Of a stretch of 22,560 nucleotides of DNA, positions 1 to 5,842 are shown piece after piece. A program made the translations under genes and the position numbers. Location of the stretch: the IMG/VR virus record IMGVR_UViG_3300046167_000340, positions 1-22,560 of that record. The stretch is one strand, 5' to 3'. The DNA comes from a virus. The stretch's first letter is position 1. Every line of letters begins with the position of its first letter. The notes beneath the pieces were generated by a model. The model made no database searches. It saw only the letters and a program-made list of their open reading frames with translations, and had not been told where the DNA came from.

Positions 1-2
1 GG

Positions 3-317
3 TCAATACTTGAGTGCTCTACTGCCAGTGATCAAGAAATTATTGAGATACTTAAGGGTCAAAAGATTATTAGTTTCTTTGGGAATATCATGGGTTATGA
101 CGGGTGCACGATTGACGGCCATGCCAGAAACATTGCCTATAATGAAAGAATAGGCTTGACAGGCTCCCTCTATATTGGTAAAAAAGAATACAAGGCGTTA
201 CAAGAAGAGTACGTCAAGGCCGCAAGTATGCGAACTACTAATGGTAGAAACCTCAAGGCGTTTGAAATGCAAGCAGTGGTATGGGTAGTATGGAGACGCA
301 TCCATAATATAACTTAA
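3..317 (+). CDS. Partial conserved phage protein, 5' end outside the window
   Basis: The reading frame is open from the first base of the window, so the gene begins upstream; the ATG at 90 is probably internal. The frame before it encodes a helical stretch followed by FFGNIMGYDGCTIDGHARNIA. This resembles from memory the DUF7178-type phage proteins, which carry a conserved N-I-...-TIDGHA pattern of unknown role, but I could not verify it. The rest is a mixed helical tail ending in a Trp/Arg-rich segment (VVWVVWRR). Nothing catalytic is evident. It leads a run of small co-directional genes, with the next start 27 nt downstream, consistent with an early operon. Confidence 0.7.
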   Translation, partial: SILECSTASDQEIIEILKGQKIISFFGNIMGYDGCTIDGHARNIAYNERIGLTGSLYIGKKEYKALQEEYVKAASMRTTNGRNLKAFEMQAVVWVVWRRIHNIT

Positions 318-344
318 ATAAATTAACTTAAAAGGATAAAGACA

Positions 345-551
345 ATGATAATATTTCCATATAGATCAAAAAAAGAAATGAAAGAGATGATTGGCACACG
401 ACTAAGAGTAGTTGAAACAAGTGTTTTCGGTAGTCAGTATATCCCTAATGGCACAATGACGGGTGCCAATAGACCACACATAACTAATATGGGTAGGGAA
501 TTTTTCGCACAGGTAACCGTTAAAGATGGCATCATAACAAAGGTAGAATAA
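345..551 (+). CDS. Hypothetical small phage protein (68 aa)
   Basis: The start ATG follows an AAAGGATAAAGACA leader, the Shine-Dalgarno form used repeatedly in this genome (also near 1975, 2272, 3285 and 10755). The protein is basic at the N-terminus, with no transmembrane segment or signal peptide, and a C-terminal half likely to be beta strand (FFAQVTVKDGIITKVE). I recognise no family. It sits in a tight early cluster and ends 1-2 nt before the next possible start. Confidence 0.6.
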   Translation: MIIFPYRSKKEMKEMIGTRLRVVETSVFGSQYIPNGTMTGANRPHITNMGREFFAQVTVKDGIITKVE

Positions 552-552
552 A

Positions 553-747
553 ATGACTGAGGTAAATAATATGTCAAAAGAAAGTAACATCATGCTACAG
601 TTAAAGTCTATACTGTGGCATGCCCAGAGTATGGATCGCAGTGAAATAAGTGATCCAACTTATTACACGAATGGTAACAAAGAAAAGGATCAAAGGCTGA
701 TGCGTGACATGAAGGACGCATTTAAAAAAGATCTTGATAAACTTTAA
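553..747 (+). CDS. Hypothetical small phage protein (58-64 aa)
   Basis: Two starts are plausible: ATG 553, right after the previous stop and preceded by an AGGTAGAATAAA leader also seen before the gene at 1416, or ATG 571, preceded by GAGG at a good distance. The second gives a 58-residue protein. It is charged, Met-rich and helical, with a Lys-rich C-terminus (KKDLDKL). No motif is recognised. Position and strand suggest a member of the early small-gene operon. Confidence 0.55.
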   Translation: MTEVNNMSKESNIMLQLKSILWHAQSMDRSEISDPTYYTNGNKEKDQRLMRDMKDAFKKDLDKL

Positions 748-762
748 TAAAGGAATAAACCT

Positions 763-1005
763 ATGTTTTTAATTACGATTGTAGAAAAAAATGGTGAGTT
801 CGAATATACACACCACATGTTAGTACCAACATTAGAAGGCACCAGTAACAAAGAATTAATATCGCAGTTTTACGGGGATGATGATGTCGATGAAGAGTTC
901 CAGGTAGGGGGTTATTATTGGGTATGGGGTGAGTTATTAGCCCGTGTTAAGAGTACCCAGACCCTGACGGATGATGAAGCAGTAACACTTATTAAATTTT
1001 TATAG
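763..1005 (+). CDS. Hypothetical acidic phage protein (80 aa)
   Basis: An AAAGGAATAAACCT leader precedes the ATG. The protein starts with a short beta-like segment (FLITIVEKNGEFEYTHHMLV), then an acidic central stretch (GDDDVDEEF) and an aromatic YYWVWGE patch. This looks like a small globular cytoplasmic protein. I know similar unnamed proteins with an N-terminal strand followed by HH and acidic residues from other phages, but I cannot give a function. Confidence 0.6.
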   Translation: MFLITIVEKNGEFEYTHHMLVPTLEGTSNKELISQFYGDDDVDEEFQVGGYYWVWGELLARVKSTQTLTDDEAVTLIKFL

Positions 1006-1018
1006 AGGATTACGACTA

Positions 1019-1207
1019 ATGAGAGAGAGCTTTACAGCAGACAGTAAAATTAAAATCATAGACTGTGCACGGGATGTAGTCTACAACGTATCTACCATGA
1101 CAGGTGTATATGAAAGTAACGTACAGCGTGAACTTGAGAATAATTTAGTGGCCTTAATTGAGGCCGTCATAGATGACAGAATAGGAGTACTGCACGATGA
1201 CAAATAA
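1019..1207 (+). CDS. Hypothetical small phage protein (62 aa)
   Basis: An AGAGGATTACGACTA leader supports the ATG. The protein is probably all-helical and mixed-charge, without motifs I recognise. Its last 11 nt overlap the start of the next short gene (ATG at 1197), a coupling pattern common in this window. Function unknown. Confidence 0.55.
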   Translation: MRESFTADSKIKIIDCARDVVYNVSTMTGVYESNVQRELENNLVALIEAVIDDRIGVLHDDK

Positions 1208-1373
1208 GAATATGGAACTAAGGATAGAAGTAAAAAATATTTATGGTAGGGAAATGATTTATCCTGCCTGTGAAAAGTCAAAGCTATTTGCCCTACTAGC
1301 AGGAAATCGTACACTAACTACTGATGTACTTGCAATAATAAAACAATTGGGTTATAGTCTTACAAAGGATTAA
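1197..1373 (+). CDS. Small conserved phage protein (58 aa)
   Basis: This 58-codon gene starts at ATG 1197 inside the 3' end of the previous gene and runs to TAA 1371-1373. The protein has the pattern KNIYGREMIYPACEKSKLFA followed by a TLT..-IKQLGY end. This resembles a widespread family of roughly 60-residue phage proteins (variants of V-K-N-x-Y-G-x-E/x-YP...LA-G-x-x-T-L-T...LGY) that I know only as hypothetical. That resemblance, plus the coupling to its neighbour, is the reason to accept such a short gene. Confidence 0.65.
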   Translation: MTNKNMELRIEVKNIYGREMIYPACEKSKLFALLAGNRTLTTDVLAIIKQLGYSLTKD

Positions 1374-1415
1374 TTAACCCTGTAAAAAGTTAGACCAACA
1401 CAAAGGTAGAATAAA

Positions 1416-1874
1416 ATGTCATTCGAATCAAACATTAAAAGCACTAAGAAAACAGACGGAAAAACTCAATACTTCTTCGGAATATACCAAGGGGAAATAG
1501 TCTGGTTAACCGAGGCATCATGGGACTGTGACTGGTACTGGGGTTTTGGTTATATCGGAAACCGCAATTGCCACCATCATTTTGACAGTATGTTTAAAGA
1601 TGTTCCATTTTATGATGATGAAAGCAACCTAGCCGAAAAGGGTGACTTTGTAGCACCACACTTGACACAAACTGAGCGTTGGAAACTAGCAGACCTTTTC
1701 AAGTCATTCTATACGCTTAACGAAGCGGCGGCGGTGGTGGCTCATGGCGGCTCTCATCTCTCATACATTGAAAGCTTCGACACTAGCGAGGCGATGGCCT
1801 GTGAGATTAACAAGCTTATGTTACCTGCAATATTCAAAGAGATTTACGCAATACTAACACCAAAGGAAAAATAA
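1416..1874 (+). CDS. Conserved hypothetical phage protein (152 aa)
   Basis: The largest protein of the early cluster. Residues about 32-60 are very aromatic (WLTEASWDCDWYWGFGYIGN) and are followed by a histidine cluster (NCHHHFD). The second half is helical with an LADLFKSFYTL segment. I recall proteins with the same W-D-x-x-W-Y-W-G-F-G-Y core in several unrelated phages, always unnamed. The Cys/His content might bind metal, but no standard metal motif is present. No signal peptide or membrane span. Confidence 0.65.
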   Translation: MSFESNIKSTKKTDGKTQYFFGIYQGEIVWLTEASWDCDWYWGFGYIGNRNCHHHFDSMFKDVPFYDDESNLAEKGDFVAPHLTQTERWKLADLFKSFYTLNEAAAVVAHGGSHLSYIESFDTSEAMACEINKLMLPAIFKEIYAILTPKEK

Positions 1875-1875
1875 T

Positions 1876-1968
1876 ATGAACTATGTGCCATTAACTACAA
1901 TAGACATTGTTAGTGCTGTTGTGCTAGCCATCGTATTAACTTTTATACTTTACAAAATAATTGATTAA
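1876..1968 (+). CDS. Tiny single-pass membrane protein (30 aa)
   Basis: ATG at 1876, directly after the previous stop, with AAAGGAAAAATAAT just upstream. The 30 residues consist almost entirely of one hydrophobic helix (about residues 10-26, IVSAVVLAIVLTFILY) with a short polar N-terminus and a KIID tail. Such mini membrane proteins are common in early phage regions, where some alter the host membrane or inhibit host enzymes. No specific role can be assigned. The good ribosome site and clean hydrophobic span are the support. Confidence 0.5.
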   Translation: MNYVPLTTIDIVSAVVLAIVLTFILYKIID

Positions 1969-1988
1969 CCCTAATAGGATAAAATAAT

Positions 1989-2210
1989 ATGAAGTATCAA
2001 CCAACACTTAACATCTGGAATAGGCAGATACAAGATGATGTACTATCAGGTAAGCTTAAATTACAGCGTGGTCAGTGGCTACGCTGTGGTGACAGTGTGA
2101 AGCCTTGCAGGTATGTCGGTGTAAATATCGGACGTTCTATTGACGTAGTACACTGGCAAGGAAGCCCTGAGGAAACTAATGCTTTATTCATTAGACGTGC
2201 ATCAAAATGA
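1989..2210 (+). CDS. Hypothetical small phage protein (73 aa)
   Basis: An AATAGGATAAAATAAT leader precedes the ATG. The protein is basic, with a QRGQWLRCGDSVKPCRYVGV segment containing two cysteines, and probably beta-rich in its C-terminal half. No family recognised. Its stop codon TGA overlaps the ATG of the next mini-gene (ATGA junction at 2207-2210). Confidence 0.55.
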   Translation: MKYQPTLNIWNRQIQDDVLSGKLKLQRGQWLRCGDSVKPCRYVGVNIGRSIDVVHWQGSPEETNALFIRRASK

Positions 2211-2272
2211 ATATACCACTATTAATTGCCATCCTGATTGGCTCAATGAATTATGCAACCATTTGTTATTAA
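2207..2272 (+). CDS. Possible hydrophobic micro-protein (21 aa)
   Basis: An ATGA overlap with the preceding stop leads into a 21-codon frame encoding a mostly hydrophobic peptide (IPLLIAILIGSMNYATI). The overlap would allow translational coupling. The frame is too short for its length to be evidence, so this rests only on junction geometry and hydrophobicity. It is the second hydrophobic mini-frame in this cluster, after the one at 1876. Confidence 0.25.
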   Translation: MNIPLLIAILIGSMNYATICY

Positions 2273-2284
2273 AGGATAATTAAA

Positions 2285-2626
2285 ATGAACATCAAAGAAT
2301 ACACAGTCGAAGAATTAATAAACATAAAAGAAAATGCTTTATCAAGTGCCAGAACTACAGCCCTCCAGTACTTGGAGGAGAATGGAGAAGATCCGTACTG
2401 TGGTTTCGCATGGGTTAATATCTATGGAATAAAGGGCAGTACAACCCTGGGTAGACGTATGAAAAAGGCAGGATTTGAAAAAGATTATTCGGGTGCATAC
2501 TCTATCTGGAACCCTAGTGGATTGGGCACACAGTCCATGAATGTGAAAGAAGCAGGTGCACAGGCGGCCGCTAAAGTTTTTCAGGAAGCAAACTTTAAAT
2601 GTTATGCAGGTTCAAGGGCAGATTAG
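2285..2626 (+). CDS. Conserved hypothetical phage protein (113 aa)
   Basis: An AAAGGATAATTAAA leader precedes the ATG. The N-terminal 40 residues are helical. The core has FAWVNIYGIKGSTTLGRRMK and then KDYSGAYSIWNPSG, ending with an A-A-KVF helix and YAGSRAD. This set of motifs (W-V-N-I-Y-G-x-K-G, Y-S-G-A-x-S-I-W-N-P-S-G, Y-A-G-S-R) is familiar to me from a widely spread phage family found in many Pseudomonas and marine phages. To my knowledge it has no assigned function. Confidence 0.7.
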   Translation: MNIKEYTVEELINIKENALSSARTTALQYLEENGEDPYCGFAWVNIYGIKGSTTLGRRMKKAGFEKDYSGAYSIWNPSGLGTQSMNVKEAGAQAAAKVFQEANFKCYAGSRAD

Positions 2627-2637
2627 GAGAATATAAT

Positions 2638-2808
2638 ATGAGTGCAATTAAAAATTGGATTATGGATATGGAAGAAGACCTAGAGGATGGCTTCACCAGA
2701 GAACAGATGGAAGAAAAGCATGGGTATGATGGTGCCTATAGGTATGATTGCTACCATGGGTATGAAACTTTAAACAACAGGAGAATTACTAATGAAGATA
2801 GATATTGA
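2638..2808 (+). CDS. Hypothetical small acidic phage protein (56 aa)
   Basis: The ATG at 2638 is chosen because AGGAGAATATAAT lies just upstream; an earlier in-frame codon at 2599 lies inside the previous gene. The protein begins with an acidic helix (MDMEEDLEDGF), followed by REQMEEKHGYDGAYRYDCYHGYE, rich in Tyr and Gly. No family recognised. It overlaps the next gene by 17 nt. A 21-nt segment of it (2703-2723) recurs exactly at 8142-8162. Confidence 0.6.
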   Translation: MSAIKNWIMDMEEDLEDGFTREQMEEKHGYDGAYRYDCYHGYETLNNRRITNEDRY

Positions 2809-3079
2809 AAAGTATATTCGAGGCCAACAGATCAAGGAGATCATTAAGAATTACTACAAGGATACCGATGTAGTAGTTACCTTTGAGGATGACGAGTACA
2901 TAAGCATTACTAAGGGTACATATGGTGTCTTGGTTTCTTTAAAAGATTGGGTGTCGTGGAAGATAGACCGTAATCTTATACAGAATGTACTTCCTGACAT
3001 GAGCCTGGATCAAAGAGAGTTTCTAATTTCAGGCATGACACCGACTGACTGGCTCACATACCAACTGACTGGAGTGTGA
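2792..3079 (+). CDS. Conserved hypothetical phage protein (95 aa)
   Basis: The start ATG follows CAGGAGAATTACTA. The final third reads DMSLDQREFLISGMTPTDW. This REFLISG-x-T-P-x-x-W signature occurs at the C-terminus of a common family of small phage proteins, which I know only as hypothetical. The N-terminal part is predicted to be mixed helix and strand. The stop codon lies inside the first copy of the 19-bp repeats, so this gene ends the early cluster and borders the control region. Confidence 0.7.
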   Translation: MKIDIEKYIRGQQIKEIIKNYYKDTDVVVTFEDDEYISITKGTYGVLVSLKDWVSWKIDRNLIQNVLPDMSLDQREFLISGMTPTDWLTYQLTGV

Positions 3080-3130
3080 CATTTATAACACAGTGTGACA
3101 TTTATAACACAGTGTGACATTTATAACACA
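3074..3130 (+). repeat. Three tandem 19-bp repeats (possible iterons or operators)
   Basis: Three perfect head-to-tail copies of GTGTGACATTTATAACACA at 3074-3092, 3093-3111 and 3112-3130. Each copy begins TGTG and ends CACA, so both single copies and copy junctions are partly symmetric. They are followed by the palindrome GTGAT-N6-ATCAC at 3131-3146 and then AT-rich DNA up to the promoter at 3184. The first copy includes the stop codon of the preceding gene. Such arrays are typical of binding sites for an initiator or repressor. Which applies here is not decidable from sequence alone. Confidence 0.85.
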
Positions 3131-3183
3131 GTGATATATTAATCACAATCTAAATTAAAATGAACGTCAGTGTAAATTAAGTA

Positions 3184-3212
3184 TTTACTTTGATAAAGAT
3201 TTATGATATAGA
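3184..3212 (+). promoter_or_regulatory. Candidate sigma70-type promoter of the replication block
   Basis: TTTACT at 3184-3189, a 17-nt spacer, and TATAGA at 3207-3212 with TG one base upstream of the -10 (extended -10 form). Each hexamer matches consensus at four of six positions. Transcription would start near 3219, immediately before the inverted repeat at 3226. It is the only reasonable promoter between the early genes and the primase block. Confidence 0.5.
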
Positions 3213-3225
3213 TACCTATATAGTT

Positions 3226-3270
3226 TACCCTTAAGAAGAAAGACATTAAAGTTAATCAGTCTTAAGGGTA
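3226..3270 (+). promoter_or_regulatory. 11-bp inverted repeat forming a 5'-leader hairpin
   Basis: TACCCTTAAGA (3226-3236) and TCTTAAGGGTA (3260-3270) are perfect complements separated by 23 nt. A third related arm, ACCCTAAGG, follows at 3272-3280 and can compete for the 3' arm. No T-run follows, so this does not look like a simple terminator. Placed between the candidate promoter and the start codon at 3295, it would be a leader structure affecting mRNA stability or attenuation, or a DNA-level operator. Confidence 0.65.
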
Positions 3271-3294
3271 CACCCTAAGGTAATAAAGGATAAG

Positions 3295-3444
3295 ATGATG
3301 ACTAATGAACATGAGCATGAAGAAGACTACCTACAGGAACTACTAAAAGAGTATGGTATAGAAGAGATGTTATCTAAGAATGATACCCTTGAAGATACTA
3401 TACTACCACCACAGGATGAACTACCCGAATGGTTGAAGGACTAA
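3295..3444 (+). CDS. Small acidic protein (49 aa)
   Basis: Starts at a double ATG (3295 and 3298) preceded by AAAGGATAAG and ends at TAA 3442-3444. The protein is strongly acidic: Glu/Asp residues dominate, and it ends ELPEWLKD. First gene behind the 3184 promoter, immediately ahead of the replication genes. Acidic mini-proteins in this position in phages can be DNA mimics or inhibitors of host enzymes, but that is only an analogy. No family recognised. Confidence 0.6.
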   Translation: MMTNEHEHEEDYLQELLKEYGIEEMLSKNDTLEDTILPPQDELPEWLKD

Positions 3445-3490
3445 TAATCCTCGTAGATTTCATGATTATAACTTTTAAGGAGCACTACTA

Positions 3491-3757
3491 ATGAGCAAAC
3501 AAGAATTAATAGAAGATAATATTGCACTACCTATCATGTGGGCATCGACTGCTGATGTAAGCCATGATAACGATGTTGAAATGAATAACTATATCGACTG
3601 TACAGAGACGTTGACGTTGAGTGTATTGAAATGCCCAGTTGATATTGGCTTTGACTTTGTTATGGTTACTGACCCTGACAAACCGTACACACAACGGACA
3701 GGGTGGATGGTGATGTCGGATGTAGAGGAGTGGAATGAGGAGAACTTAAGTGACTAA
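3491..3757 (+). CDS. Hypothetical acidic phage protein (88 aa)
   Basis: An AAGGAGCACTACTA leader gives a strong ribosome site. The protein is acidic, has no membrane span or signal peptide, and shows no motif I recognise. A beta-rich middle (TLTLSVLKCPVDIGFDFVMV) suggests a small globular fold. The end overlaps the next gene by 8 nt, indicating coupled translation into the replication operon. Confidence 0.6.
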   Translation: MSKQELIEDNIALPIMWASTADVSHDNDVEMNNYIDCTETLTLSVLKCPVDIGFDFVMVTDPDKPYTQRTGWMVMSDVEEWNEENLSD

Positions 3758-4028
3758 GGTATATGAAGTAACAAGAAGCTACACAACGTGTGAAGTACAT
3801 CTTGTTGAAGCTAACAACGAAGAAGAAGCAAAAAAGAAAGTGGTTGTACTAGGACAGTACACTACGCAAAAGAGTTATGATGGTGATTACGATGACCTGG
3901 TGACCGTTTCGGAAGTAACAGACAGTTTTGATACCTATGAGTATTGTGAGGAGTGCAACTGCATCCTACGTTGGAATGAGGCTGAGACTTTATGTAAATC
4001 ATGCGAAGAAAGAAAGGAAGAAGGATAG
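3750..4028 (+). CDS. Small protein with C-terminal zinc ribbon (92 aa)
   Basis: The start is a GTG at 3750, supported by GAGGAG about 8 nt upstream. Residues 1-65 look like an alpha/beta segment with a VHLVEANNEEEAKKKV stretch, as found in small phage proteins carrying an N-x-E-E-A repeat of strand and helix. The C-terminus holds CEECNC and, about 15 residues on, CKSC, a CxxC...CxxC zinc-ribbon arrangement. It may bind nucleic acid or a replication protein. Its stop overlaps the primase start by one base. Confidence 0.65.
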   Translation: MTKVYEVTRSYTTCEVHLVEANNEEEAKKKVVVLGQYTTQKSYDGDYDDLVTVSEVTDSFDTYEYCEECNCILRWNEAETLCKSCEERKEEG

Positions 4029-5659
4029 TGGGAACACTTGTAGATGAACAGATGCCGTGCCCTATGTGCCCTAGTAGTGATGCCTACTACACCTATGAAG
4101 AGGATGATGGCAACATCGTAGGTCACTGCTACTCATGTAATAATACTAATAAAGTATCGGGTGACTACGTGCCTGAGAAAGGAACTAAGATGACTCAAAA
4201 GAAAGAACGAACCATGTTGTGTGGCACACCAGAGGACTTACCCTCACGTAGGCTGACCATAGATACTTGTAAGAAGTTTGATATTGGTATTGGTAATGTC
4301 GATGGCAAGAGGTATGAAACCTTTGGTTACTATCGTGATGGACTTAAGGTTATGTCTAAGGTGCGTGGCCCTAATAAATGCTTCAACCCTCGTGAGGATC
4401 CAAGGTGTGGCCCAACAGGTGAGACTAATGCGGCAGTACTCTTTGGTATGCAATCCTTCAAGCCTAACCCTAACAAGAGTATCACCATTACAGAGGGAGA
4501 GTATGATGCGGCATCCTACTACCAGATGACTACCTTCCCTGCTGTATCTGTACGATCAAGTGGACAGGCACTCAAGGATGTTGAGGCTAACTATGAATGG
4601 CTCAATGGATGGAAAGAAGTGGTGATATGCTTTGATAGTGATGAACCTGGAAGGAAGGCTGCCCGTCTGATAGCATCTAAGTTCCCAGGTAAGTGTCGTG
4701 TCATGAAGATGACTTCACACAAGGATGCTAGTGATTATCTTGTCGCAGGGCACATCGAAAAGTTTAAGCAGGAATGGTTCGAAGCTCAGGCAATTAAGGT
4801 AGATGGCATGATTACAGGGGTATCATCCATCATGAAGTTAGCCATGAAGAAACCACAGAAGGGCATCTCTACAGTATGGGATGGTCTGACTAGTATAACC
4901 AGAGGTGTAAGGCTTCAAGAGGTGTGGACTATTGGTGGTGGTACAGGACTTGGTAAGTCTGAGACACTGAAGGAATTTCTGTTTGATATCATGAAGGTAC
5001 ACAAGCTTAAGACAGGTAGTATAATGCTAGAAGAAAGTAGTGAGCGTACTGTTCAGTGCTACCTTGGTAAGGAACTTAACAAGAGATACTACTTGGAGGA
5101 CGTTGAGTTTCCAAGTGATGCTGAGCTGATGGATGCGGCCACAACCCTTGCACCCTACATGACTATCGCAGACAGGTGTAAGTCTGAGTGGTCTGAGGTC
5201 AAGTCTAAGATTGAGTACATGGTTAATGCACTAGGTATTCAGTACATATGTATTGATCACCTGACTGCAATAGCAGAGGGTAAGTCTACTGATGTAAACA
5301 GTACACTACACAAGATCCTTGAAGACTTGAACCACATGGCTGTCGCACTTAATTGTACGTTCTTCTGTGTTAGTCATCTTAATCAGGCCGCAAACAAAAA
5401 CTACACTGAGGGAGCACATGTATCCTTACGTGACTTCTATGGTAGTGGTGCCATCATGCAACGCAGTAACTTTGTATTCGGATTTGAGGGTGACCTTGAG
5501 GGTGAGAAGATACCAAAGAATACTCGTATCATGCGATGCCTTAAGGATCGTAATGCAGGTGATGGTGGTGGTAAGAAAGTCTTACTCAAGTATGACATTG
5601 AAACAGGTAGACTCAATGAGTTTGAAGCAGAGAGTGATGAGGAGATAGAAGATGAATGA
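4028..5659 (+). CDS. T7 gp4-like DNA primase-helicase
   Basis: Bifunctional replisome enzyme that primes the lagging strand and unwinds DNA as a hexamer. The GTG at 4028 is preferred: it overlaps the upstream stop, follows AAGGAAGAAGGATA, and puts the zinc finger at the N-terminus; ATG 4001 is the alternative. Numbering from the GTG, the zinc-binding cysteines are C11, C14, C34 and C37. The TOPRIM primase core has TEGEYDAAS (E157) and DSDEPGRKA (D203, D205). The DnaB-type helicase has Walker A GGGTGLGKSE (K310) and Walker B-like ICIDHL, with VSHLNQ after it. The tail is acidic (ESDEEIEDE), as in T7 gp4, where it contacts polymerase and SSB. At 543 aa it is near the usual T7-like length. Polymerase and SSB genes follow in the same direction. 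Confidence 0.95.
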   Translation: MGTLVDEQMPCPMCPSSDAYYTYEEDDGNIVGHCYSCNNTNKVSGDYVPEKGTKMTQKKERTMLCGTPEDLPSRRLTIDTCKKFDIGIGNVDGKRYETFGYYRDGLKVMSKVRGPNKCFNPREDPRCGPTGETNAAVLFGMQSFKPNPNKSITITEGEYDAASYYQMTTFPAVSVRSSGQALKDVEANYEWLNGWKEVVICFDSDEPGRKAARLIASKFPGKCRVMKMTSHKDASDYLVAGHIEKFKQEWFEAQAIKVDGMITGVSSIMKLAMKKPQKGISTVWDGLTSITRGVRLQEVWTIGGGTGLGKSETLKEFLFDIMKVHKLKTGSIMLEESSERTVQCYLGKELNKRYYLEDVEFPSDAELMDAATTLAPYMTIADRCKSEWSEVKSKIEYMVNALGIQYICIDHLTAIAEGKSTDVNSTLHKILEDLNHMAVALNCTFFCVSHLNQAANKNYTEGAHVSLRDFYGSGAIMQRSNFVFGFEGDLEGEKIPKNTRIMRCLKDRNAGDGGGKKVLLKYDIETGRLNEFEAESDEEIEDE

Positions 5660-5840
5660 TCTAGATGAGGGTTGCATCTGTGGTGAGGAGCATCGTATAT
5701 GGGTTCCTTACGGTGATGGCCCGACTGATGAGGAGTTTGAAGCGATGACTGAAGAGGAGTACTCTGTTCACTGGGATAAACGACCTTGGTACTGTGCATC
5801 TTGTGGCTATGATGTAACACATCTTATAAGAAAGGAATGA
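5652..5840 (+). CDS. Small zinc-ribbon-like protein (62 aa)
   Basis: Overlaps the primase-helicase gene by 8 nt and lies just ahead of the polymerase. It has an N-terminal CICGEEH and a C-terminal CASCGYD, a spacing compatible with one structural zinc site. The middle is acidic (GDGPTDEEFEAMTEEE). No enzyme motif. Position between helicase and polymerase suggests a replication accessory role, but this is inference from neighbours only. Confidence 0.6.
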   Translation: MNDLDEGCICGEEHRIWVPYGDGPTDEEFEAMTEEEYSVHWDKRPWYCASCGYDVTHLIRKE

Positions 5841-5842
5841 TC

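Noticed and set aside
3074-3130. CRISPR array
   Set aside because: The three 19-bp repeats are directly adjacent with no spacers, and no cas gene is present.
3074-3146. Canonical CRP binding sites
   Set aside because: TGTG and CACA are separated by 10 nt instead of the 8 nt of the CRP consensus, and GTGA/TCAC in the palindrome by 8 instead of 6. Kept only as a remark in the repeat finding.
5437-5820. 127-codon minus-strand open frame across the primase and polymerase junction
   Set aside because: Ser/Pro/His-rich composition typical of antisense frames; it is opposite the helicase C-terminus and the zinc-ribbon gene.
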